From positions 657,588-721,587 of the forward strand of contig CACVBU010000262.1 of assembly GCA_902728285.1 (NCBI GenBank): a stretch of 64,000 nucleotides of DNA, read 5' to 3'. Each line of letters begins with the position of its first letter. Position 1 is the first letter of the stretch. The translations under genes were made by a program, and so were the position numbers. Below the pieces are notes generated by a model. It was not told the origin of the DNA and made no database searches. It saw nothing but the letters and a program-made list of their open reading frames with translations. Positions 55,537 through 64,000 of the stretch are shown piece by piece. Source of the DNA: Clytia hemisphaerica. Its lineage: Eukaryota > Cnidaria > Hydrozoa > Leptothecata > Clytiidae.

Positions 55537-57996
55537 ATGAAATTTCCAACAAGGAAAAACTGGATCATCTACCTACACATTCTGGCGATTGTTATTCGTG
55601 GTAACATTGATGCAACTTCAGACACTCTAGCCTTGTTCGGAATCTCAAATTGTCCAAGGGACTTTCAACACCACTGTGAAAATGCTCGCATTAACGCTAT
55701 GCGTATTGACTATGCAAATCAAATGGCTAAATATCCTTATAAACAATGTATCATCGATGTTGAGAACTCCTATCAGAAAGTTACTGACATTATCCTAGAT
55801 ATCATCAACTACAATGAGATAAATTATTTTGGAGTGTGTCAAAATAAGTCTTTGGGTGTCACTCTTACTCTTAGAGATGCTAATGGGTTGATTTTTACGT
55901 ACTTTCCCTTCGAGATGACAAGATATATCGCATCTTTACTGCTTGCCACTAAAGTCGATGTGATTCTCATATCCGTCACCACTAAAGCAATGTTCCCAAG
56001 CCATCTGGTCGAAAATGAAATATTTTATTTCAGTTTTCAAGCAAGTCATGAGATAGGTATTCATCGAACCGCTATTACTCATCTCATTGAGCAATATAAG
56101 ATGACTTATTCAGTTGTAATTTATTTAAAGGAAAGTCCAGAAGACACGGCAATCATCAACAAACCATGCGAGGAAAGAAGAGATGCTCCTTTTTGCTTTT
56201 ACGTTGATTTAGATAAAAATGACCATAGGCAGTGCATCAAAGAGGTCATGGTGGACCCTAATAGTGATGATGAAGTGAAGAATCTTGTGCAATCTTTACG
56301 TAAAGATCCGCATCTTCGAGTGATGATACCATATGGGTTCGGTTCTGCGTTAAAAACATTCGACACGAACAAACACATGTATGATCCTATACGGGGTGAA
56401 TTCTACGCCATCGAGTTCGAAAAATCTTTATCTAATTCAACAATATTGAAGAAGGCGAGAGGCCCCGGGTGGAGATTTTGGTGGACCTACGCTAAAGAGC
56501 ATGTATTACAAAGCATACCTGCCGAACATAGCACAAACGAACTATTAGTTCACATCTATTATTTGGAAGAGGCCCTGGTTGAAGATAAGCCTACATTTAA
56601 CGCTATTTCAGCTACCGGTGCATTGAACGTCTATTTAGCGAAATACGAGTCATTACTTAAACTTTTGATACCACAATGGCAGATTGGAAATGCATTAACA
56701 TACGAAACATGGATGGGAATTAGAGAAGATTTTCGGAGAAAGATCGCCAAAAGTATAGTTGAAAACCCGGACTTGAAAAAACAATTGATACATTACTATA
56801 AGATTTCAACCTATATTGATCTGGTTACTCCAGAAACACTCTCAAAGAAATTTGATAATCCAATCAAAGCATTGAGTGCAGAGCCATACTGCCATTTGAC
56901 GAAACCTTATTGTGGTAAGGGTGAAGAATTAAAACATGCAATGTATAAAGAGCCTTATTTCAATAACAGCTATGGTTGGCACTGTGCAAAATGTCCTGTT
57001 GGAACTTATAAAGACATTGTTGGTAACACTAAATGCAAGCTTTGTAGACAACCATTTGAAGCAGACGAATTGAGGGGAAAATGTTTCGATCCTTATCGGA
57101 CTGTTTACGCTGAGATACTGAGCCCAATCGGGATCGGGATATTGTCTGTAGCGTCTTTAATCATTTTTTCTATTCTATTGACGATGGTGGTATTTATTCG
57201 ATACCGGGATACACCAATGGTGAAACATGCGAATCGGAATATGACAATACTGCATTTTTCATCACACTTGGTTCTGTCAATTGTACCACCTGTCTTGTTC
57301 TTAGGCAAGCCGACTTTAATAACTTGTAGCCTGAAGCCCATTCTAGTTGGAATTTGTTTCACCATAAGCATATCTGTCAATCTTGCCAAAACACAAAAAT
57401 TGAATTTGATATTTGCATCAAAAACATTTCTTTCTGAAAAGCGGAAAAAGTTGATTGCATCTATGGAAGTTATTGTGATTTCCGTTTTTGTCATTTTGGA
57501 CGTTTTTATTTTCATTGTAACATTCACAAGCCGTCCAACTGAGGTCAAGTTTGTATACCAATCCCAAGAAATGAAGATCAAAGAACTGACTTGTAATAAC
57601 AATGGAGACATTATAGTCCATTTATCTTTTGTTTTGATTCTGGTGCTTGGCAACGGTATCCAGGCTGTCCGCTCACGGAAATTACCATCGCATTTTAAAG
57701 AGACCACCCATGTTATCTACTCGTCATTTATTTCAATCATGGTCCTCGCAGCTGTTGCAGCCATTTACTTTCTTCAGAAAAAAGAAACCACGAAAAATCT
57801 GGTCTTGGCTTTTAGTATCTTGATTCTGAACATGATCCATTTTGTGTTAATTTATGCGTATAAATTATTCGTGATGGTCTTCAAACCAGATTTGAATACA
57901 AAATCCGCCTTTAATAAGAAACGACAGAAAAAAATTAACGAAACCTTTGAACTAGCACTAACAGTGCAAAGCACATCAATTACGACACAACAATGA
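55537..57996 (+). CDS. Class C GPCR, tandem copy 3 (intronless, 819 aa)
   Basis: The ATG at 55537 lies after an A-run (CCGAAAAAAAAA). It has the same architecture as copy 1: signal peptide, divergent ligand-binding region, short CAKCPVGTY...CKLC Cys-rich link and seven membrane spans from about residue 531. Differences from copy 1 are scattered substitutions (for example GNALTYE for GNELTYE, and HSTNELL for YSTNELL). The stop context differs from copies 1 and 2 (CAACAATGA versus CAACGATAA), and the 3' flank has lost a short AATAAAAATTAAAATGT segment. It should be functional on sequence grounds. Confidence 0.9.
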   Translation: MKFPTRKNWIIYLHILAIVIRGNIDATSDTLALFGISNCPRDFQHHCENARINAMRIDYANQMAKYPYKQCIIDVENSYQKVTDIILDIINYNEINYFGVCQNKSLGVTLTLRDANGLIFTYFPFEMTRYIASLLLATKVDVILISVTTKAMFPSHLVENEIFYFSFQASHEIGIHRTAITHLIEQYKMTYSVVIYLKESPEDTAIINKPCEERRDAPFCFYVDLDKNDHRQCIKEVMVDPNSDDEVKNLVQSLRKDPHLRVMIPYGFGSALKTFDTNKHMYDPIRGEFYAIEFEKSLSNSTILKKARGPGWRFWWTYAKEHVLQSIPAEHSTNELLVHIYYLEEALVEDKPTFNAISATGALNVYLAKYESLLKLLIPQWQIGNALTYETWMGIREDFRRKIAKSIVENPDLKKQLIHYYKISTYIDLVTPETLSKKFDNPIKALSAEPYCHLTKPYCGKGEELKHAMYKEPYFNNSYGWHCAKCPVGTYKDIVGNTKCKLCRQPFEADELRGKCFDPYRTVYAEILSPIGIGILSVASLIIFSILLTMVVFIRYRDTPMVKHANRNMTILHFSSHLVLSIVPPVLFLGKPTLITCSLKPILVGICFTISISVNLAKTQKLNLIFASKTFLSEKRKKLIASMEVIVISVFVILDVFIFIVTFTSRPTEVKFVYQSQEMKIKELTCNNNGDIIVHLSFVLILVLGNGIQAVRSRKLPSHFKETTHVIYSSFISIMVLAAVAAIYFLQKKETTKNLVLAFSILILNMIHFVLIYAYKLFVMVFKPDLNTKSAFNKKRQKKINETFELALTVQSTSITTQQ

Positions 57997-58310
57997 TAAA
58001 ATTTCTAGCTAATGGATTAAATTTTTCCGAGAAAAACTCTTATCTTGTTATGTTGTTATTTTTATGAGAAAAGATATTTGACAAAATTGGATTTTGAATA
58101 ATTTTACATTCCTTTAAAAGCATAACGGGCTTAAACAAATCGTTGTCAAAAATCGTAAGTGTTGTTTCCCATTCACATAGTATGCAGAAGGGTCCAGCCC
58201 ACAAAGTTTTCCAGGGGGGGGGGGCAAGGGAAATAGCCCCAGGCTAAATGTTAAAAACGTAATAAATATCGAAGAAAAAAAGATTTTTTAAAGAGGGGTC
58301 AAAACCTCTC

Positions 58311-58861
58311 AACGAAAAATAGGAAAATAAAAAAAAAAGAAATAAAAGAAAAACTAATTTTCTAAAAATACCTCGTGCAAGTTGGGGCCTACATGACCGT
58401 TTTTTTGTTGTCACCAACATTCAAGCCAGTCAAGACCAGTTGGATTGCGACTCACATCAGTGAGTTGGGAGGGGGCGGTGCATTATGGGTACCGTAGAGA
58501 GGAAAGCCCGAAACGGAACGCATTCTCATGAAGACTGGAATAACGTGGCCGACAATCACTTACTAAGGTAAGCTGTTATTCATCATCTTTTACTTTTAAA
58601 GAAATTTATTCTTTGTCAGAATTTAGCTGTTTTTAATTAATAAGTTTTATCTATTCACATTATATATCTATTCCCGTGCTCAGTCTGAGGTCAGAGCATA
58701 TGTTACGAGCATGGGTTTGAATTAAAAATTTTGAAAAGTAGTTTGAACTTTCCTGGCGATGACGTCATCGTTTCACCCCCCTCAAAATAGACTAGATGTG
58801 TCAATGACTATTTCTCACCAGAGATTCCATAACAAATTTACTGACCGAATCTAATTACGAG
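58311..58861. other. Gene-free interval after the GPCR array
   Basis: CATTATGGGTACCGTAGAGAGG to CACTTACTAAGGTAAGC (about 58480-58575) is GC-richer than its surroundings and ends in AAG|GTAAGC, a good donor-like site. It might be an untranslated first exon. No coding frame is convincing. Confidence 0.3.
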
Positions 58862-59133
58862 ATACTCTCGGGTACCTAATAGCCGGGGGGACCGCTAATT
58901 AATTTTCCACCCAGGACATTCTTATTCCGACTCCCCGCTTATTGATTTTTGGGAAATTTTTTTTTGAAAGTTACCTCTTTTGCCCTAATTCTGCTGTATC
59001 AGCCTCCTTTTCGAACATTTTCCACCCAGGACATTTTTATTCCAACCCCCCGCCCCGCTTATTAAATTTTGAGATTTTTTCCAACCCCCTGCTTATTCCA
59101 AACCCCCCGGCTATTAGGTACCCGAGAGTAACT
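58862..59133. mobile_element. Inverted-repeat element (ACTCTCGGGTACCTAATAGCC ends)
   Basis: ACTCTCGGGTACCTAATAGCCGGGGGG at the left and its exact complement CCCCCCGGCTATTAGGTACCCGAGAGT at the right enclose two copies of TTTTCCACCCAGGACATT...TTATTCC and CCCCGCTTATT. It is about 272 bp and non-coding. Confidence 0.9.
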
Positions 59134-59389
59134 AATAACATCACAGGGCTAATCATGACAATACCCTTTTAAACTCAATTAAAACGACTGGAGTCGTGTA
59201 AAATTAGCAGAAAGGCAGTATGTAAATTTTAAAGTAGTTCGACCAAAAGGGTGCGTACAAGACCCCAAATTTCATCTTACTTCGAGTTTGAATTAGCGAG
59301 AGTTAACTGTAATAAAAACTTGCACCGAACCCGGAAAAATAATAATTTCAACAAGCAGTTTGTCAAATATCAACTCAATCCGACCATTT

Positions 59390-59727
59390 CTGAGGTATCC
59401 ATGCTACCAAAAACTTTAAATATACAAACAGACGGTCATTCTCAGATTCTAATTCAACTGAAGTTTGACAATTTCCACTTTTCCAACAAGATTTATCAGG
59501 ATAACAAGTGATTCTCTTTTCAGATTAAGTATTGGAAATAGAAATGCCTTGATTAGAAGTCATACCTTGGTAAATTCTGCAATAAACATTGACTCGCCAT
59601 AATGAACAATTGATTGCTTCCTTCCAACATCTTCGTTGTCATAGTGATTTTTTGGGTTTCCAGCTGCGACAGGAACCATTGATAAGATGGTGATGTATTT
59701 TTCTGTTTTTTTCTTTTTCGTCTGAGA
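59390..59727 (-). CDS. Candidate exon pair of an unrecognised gene
   Basis: On the minus strand an acceptor TTTTATTCTCAG (about 59728) opens an exon with K-rich start, then EKYITILSMVPVAAGNPKN, HYDNEDVGRKQSIVHYGE and SMFIAEFTK, ending at AAG|GTATGA (about 59568). A further in-phase exon may start after CTGAAAAG (about 59517): RITCYPDKSCWKSGNCQTS, then ...LFVYLKFLVAWIPQKWSD and a stop near 59390. The implied intron is only about 50 bp, short for this window, and its 3' end is pyrimidine-poor. No family was recognised. Upstream exons would lie between 59.8 and 61 kb and were not found. Confidence 0.3.
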
Positions 59728-59749
59728 ATAAAATAGATTAAAAACACAG

Positions 59750-60970
59750 GAAATATAAAAGTAAATAACTGTGACTTAAAATTTTAGGGTGAAAAGCTTC
59801 TATGGATCAGCTCTTCACTTTTTTGGGTTAATGAAGATCGCAGCTTTTAACCGTCAATTCACCTAAAAAATCAATGTTGATGAAATACGTCATTATTGAT
59901 CAGAATTTGGGAAGGAATTACTCTTGTGATAAAGAAGTCGAAATCTTGAAAGAAATGGTCAGATTGTTTTAAGATTTGTTGTTATACCTCCCCGGTTTAT
60001 TCTTCAAAGACCGTTCTTCAAAACAGTTGAAAAAACATATCCATTTAAAAATTAATAAAAAATGCTTTCTGAAATACAATCTATGAATTAAGAGGTCCGC
60101 TTGAAGAATTTTCGATTGCCATGCATGCTGCCAAGGAACTTAACACAACAGTTTAAGGTTTGAGTCATCATCGTTTGACTTCTCTTTCGTTTTAGTATGG
60201 TTACTGTATAACCAAGTTCCTTGGTGTAGTGAAATGTTTATTAATTGAGATTGTAACTCAAAAAACAAATCGACCCCTGCAGTAGGGAATCAAAAAGTGC
60301 AAGATCATCAATTTTTGCTTAAGGGAGGGGAATTATTCGGGGCGATCGTCCGGGTCGTTGTGTAATGTCTAGTTGTCATGTCATACTTTCAGAATTTCAG
60401 ATCAAACAGCACAACCAGATACATGTTTTTTTATAAATATACAAAACAGGCCTCGGAGATGCTTGGGTCGAGGGCTTGACAAGACTCAAAAATGCTTATA
60501 AGGATGCTTATATCCCAAGCAAAATTTTTAGGAATATTCTGAGAAGCCGTAAAATTTCAGCCAAAAACAGCCAAAATCAAAAAATACATTTTTCGTAGGC
60601 TCAAGGTAATGCTTACTGTATGCTTAAATTTTTGCCATACCTGAGCCTAGATAGTGCAATGCTCATAAAAGAAAAGTCATGTAATCAAATTGAAGAGTGT
60701 AAAACAGAACTTGATGTAAAGAAAAAGACGGTTTTAATTTTTGACTGGAAGTCGGGAAGTCAGTTCCCTAAAAACTATTGATATACTTCTAGATAAATTA
60801 TGATTTATGGTTACAAATAAATAAAAACATGGCCTCGAAAACAAAGAATAACCATCTCTGATAGTGAATGATGGATTGAGTGTACTGTCTATGAACTGGA
60901 CGCTTTTTAGTCGAATGTACTAGAAAAGTTACGTCACGTGACGTAATCTAATCTAGTGACGTGTTCTTAT
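59750..60970. other. Gene-free interval
   Basis: No further exon or organised repeat was recognised. A GTGACGTAATCTA...TAGTGACGTG cluster near 60930-60965 contains several (T)GACGT words like CREB/ATF sites, but it lies at the 3' side of the claudin-like gene. Confidence 0.35.
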
Positions 60971-60977
60971 TACATAA

Positions 60978-61550
60978 TTAATGGGCTTGATGTAATCCAA
61001 TGACGTAAGAATCTTGAGCGACTGGTTTCCATCCGAAGGTCAAACCACCGTGTGGTCGTTCATCCTCTAATAACGAGATACGTTCCACAATCAGTGCTAG
61101 TATGAAAGCCAACAAAGAAAGAACAACACCGAACCACGCGATGACGTACGTCCAGCCATACGTCAAATAGTCAAGCTTCTCATCTTGCGCATAATGTGTA
61201 AAAACGGCCACACCGCTCAACATGAAAGCGAAGGATAAAAAGGTGGTTGCTGAAATCAGGTATAAAAACATTCGATCGATAATAAGTTCGATGATGGACA
61301 AGAGAACGGCTACTAAGGCTAAAATACATCCAAGAATACATAAGGCTTGAGAAGCTTTCAGAAGTTGATCGGTTTTGCGATAACTGATACATTTCGAGTT
61401 GTAGCAATACTTCCAAAGTCCATTATACGAGCGCCCGTTCTCGCTTTTCAGCCATACGTTACCGCCGATCGTGATACAAATGAAAATGAAAGCTATCGAA
61501 CAGGTAAGAAATACCACCAGACGTTGTTTCACTTCCGTCCGCAGTTTCAT
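60978..61550 (-). CDS. Claudin/PMP22/EMP-like four-TM protein, single exon, 190 aa
   Basis: Four hydrophobic segments lie at about 10-30, 67-91, 94-118 and 133-155. The first extracellular loop carries the family signature: W33, then GLWKYC (44-49) and a second Cys at 54, matching W-GLW-C-C. The fourth segment is followed by a ~35-residue cytosolic tail rich in charged residues (ERISLLEDERPHGG) and ending HQAH, without an obvious C-terminal PDZ ligand. The length (190 aa) is normal for claudin/PMP22 proteins. The family acts in epithelial junctions or as channel/membrane regulators; which one applies cannot be told. The ATG at 61550 is the first in frame and is followed directly by a basic N-terminus. 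Confidence 0.85.
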   Translation of the reverse strand: MKLRTEVKQRLVVFLTCSIAFIFICITIGGNVWLKSENGRSYNGLWKYCYNSKCISYRKTDQLLKASQALCILGCILALVAVLLSIIELIIDRMFLYLISATTFLSFAFMLSGVAVFTHYAQDEKLDYLTYGWTYVIAWFGVVLSLLAFILALIVERISLLEDERPHGGLTFGWKPVAQDSYVIGLHQAH

Positions 61551-62260
61551 AGTAAGTTTTAATAGTGAAGGGAAATCGTATAATGGTCGATTTTATTCTG
61601 CAATGTGTAGGTTCGATCTTCAGTTCTTCGTTTTTTTTTGAAAAATCCTTGAGTCAGTTCTTTTAAACTTATTTCACAGCTTTCTTCATCACATCTCAAT
61701 TTCCTAATGAACTCATTCTTAACCCATCGACTTTTTTCCTTTTTAGTCTAACACTCAATGTGGCATTCAAGCCCAATCCTGGTCTTGCTCAACAAATATG
61801 TATAACCTCTATCAAATAAACATTATGAAGGACTAAAAATAACGGAAAATAAGCATATCAGAATATAAATAAGCCTATAGATATGAATTCATGGTCAAAT
61901 AGAAACATTCCGCCTCAATCAAATACCATATTTATAAAAAAATCGGAATAAAATATTCATATATTTTACCAAATTTTGATAGAGACTCATCATGAATGGG
62001 TCGAGACAGAAGGCTTAAATATTCATGAGCAATGACTTTGTTTAAATGTTATTTATCGGAAGAAAAAAATACCCAGGCTGCTAAGAAAAGAAATTGTAAA
62101 ATATTATTATAGAGGCATTGAAGTCCAATTTTTATCTCAGGCAAGTGGGAGTTAATAGTCTTGGAACATACTTAGTCGTAGAACGTTTTTAGTCCCCCTC
62201 CATGGATGATCTTTTAACACATTCACGGTAGTACACGTTCAAATGAAAAATCCGTTATGT
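61551..62260. other. 5' flank of the claudin-like gene
   Basis: This AT-rich region should hold its promoter. No motif stands out enough to call, and no other gene is seen. Confidence 0.4.
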
Positions 62261-62261
62261 G

Positions 62262-62512
62262 AAATGATTTAAAGATATAATCAGGTGGTTTGAGGTATTT
62301 GGCTAGCAAAATGTATTTTTTGCCTAACGAGTTTGTTAGTTGAGATATCGCAATTTGAAATTTCTTAAAATCGGACCTTACAGTACGTTGAAAATCTAAT
62401 GCTTTCCTACTCTAAAAGTCGAACTTAAAAATTATTTTGAGGTTTTGCTCAGGACAATAGAAAGAATCCAAATATCTCAAACCATCTGATTATCCCTTCA
62501 AGATCAGGAGGA
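62262..62512. mobile_element. Inverted-repeat element (TGATTTAAAGATATAATCAGG ends)
   Basis: GATATAATCAGGTGGTTTGAGGTATTTGG at the left pairs with CCAAATATCTCAAACCATCTGATTATCCC at the right. It is about 250 bp and non-coding. Confidence 0.75.
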
Positions 62513-62997
62513 CAAGCCGGTAGGTAACATTTGGGTTAAATTACAAAAACAGAAGATGCAATGATTGTAATAAATTATAGTAAACTTACTATGAAACAGT
62601 AGTTTGTTTGTTGATTAATAACGAAAAAAAAATTCTTGTATACAAATAAAAAATATGACTACTGTTTGTAAATCTTTTTTATAAATAAGGTATCTCTAAT
62701 ACAATCAAAATATAAAAAAACAAACCTAAATGCGCAAACAATGAAAAGACTATCAAAACTTGGAACTCATTTATCTGACTGTGTTGGGTAAAAAAGAAGA
62801 ATCAATTTTCGAGCTGACCTATTTTGTGATTTAAAAATTTGAAACCAATGTGAATATACGGTTAGACACTCTGTATTTGCAAATCAGAAAACGACTTCTT
62901 CAGTTTCACCAGGGGAAAATGTATTCAACTTTGACGTTATGAACGGGCAAATATTTTTCAGAATTCGACTCTTGACACGAAACAGAAGGCTCTTTTT

Positions 62998-63184
62998 ATA
63001 CACCTTTTCGACCACGGTCAGACGCGTGCCACTTTATTATCTAATTACCCCCCCCCCTAAACTCGATCCAATACTTTTTTTATTGTCTATAGGTGCAAAA
63101 AAAAGACTGGGACGGTTTTAGGGTGGTAAAACGAACAAAAAAATGCCCGCTCGGCAATTGGCGGCTACGGTCGAAAAGGTGTAT
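62998..63184. mobile_element. 'CCTTTTCGACCGTAG' inverted-repeat element, copy 2
   Basis: ATACACCTTTTCGACCACGG and CTACGGTCGAAAAGGTGTAT form the ends. The interior (TTTATTGTCTATAGGTGC, GGGACGGTTTTAGGGTGG, ATGCCCGCTCGGCAATTGG) matches the 34416-34602 copy. Confidence 0.85.
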
Positions 63185-63313
63185 TGCATGTCAAAATCTC
63201 ATCTTTATTTCCAGTAACCATTAACTGGGCGGATCCAGCCAGCATAGTGATATGAGGCCTAAACTTGATGATACATCTCGCTATTCCAGCAATTTTAGCT
63301 TTTTATACAGTCT

Positions 63314-64000
<687 letters not shown>

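Larger units (their letters stand above)
48740..58310. repeat. Three direct ~3.2-kb units, each with one GPCR gene
   Basis: The landmark GCACCCAAGTTATTTTGATTCC starts at 48746 (as GGCACC), 51961 and 55158, giving periods of 3215 and 3197 bp. Each unit runs from this palindrome-C-derived edge, through a conserved upstream region (ATGCGCAGTCTCTTA, GATAGCTGGGAGCTGACAGT, GAACTTAATTTTAGTTATCC), the GPCR frame and a shared 3' flank (GGGTCCAGCCCACAAAGTTTT, AAATAGCCCCAGGCTAAATG). The third unit diverges from about 58280. Confidence 0.95.

Overview
This is a 64-kb AT-rich nuclear window from an animal. Evidence for an animal: long GT-AG introns, Ig-domain titin/MLCK-type kinases, a class C GPCR cluster, a claudin/PMP22-type four-span protein and animal-type non-LTR and MITE repeats. 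Repeat style and gene set would fit an early-branching marine invertebrate (for example a cnidarian), but the species cannot be fixed from the sequence. No rRNA, CRISPR array, operon or prokaryotic signal is seen.

Layout. (1) 1-13.9 kb: almost gene-free and repeat-rich, with a tRNA-derived SINE-like copy beside the poly(A) end of a decayed reverse-transcriptase element, a Harbinger-like inverted-repeat element, fold-back and minisatellite tracts and a poly-G element. (2) 14.1-36.9 kb: three kinase paralogues in tandem on the + strand. I joined their exons by hand and every junction keeps phase. Paralogue 1 encodes a Pro/Ala-rich N-terminus, one I-set Ig domain and a kinase (599 aa). Paralogues 2 (347 aa) and 3 (341 aa) are kinase-only. 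All share the catalytic variants HLDLRPTN and DYN (in place of DFG) and a Glu/Asp-rich C-tail. Their introns hold many small inverted-repeat elements. (3) 37-48.9 kb: satellite, long near-perfect palindromes of about 650-680 bp, a retroelement ORF1-like fragment and a possible SLATT-like membrane protein gene split between two frames. (4) 48.7-58.3 kb: three direct 3.2-kb units, each with one intronless 819-codon class C GPCR; the middle copy carries a one-base insertion that breaks the frame. (5) 58.3-64 kb: a single-exon claudin/PMP22-like gene (- strand), a possible exon pair of an unrecognised gene and, at the right edge, the last two exons of a coiled-coil/Gln-Pro-rich protein.

Functionally, the kinase cluster suggests cytoskeletal or contractile signalling and the GPCR cluster suggests local expansion of a chemosensory or glutamate-receptor-like family. 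The strongest leads are the shared DYN kinase variant with patchwork intron positions and a gene-conversion-like tract, and the GPCR array whose unit boundary falls inside an arm of a long palindrome.
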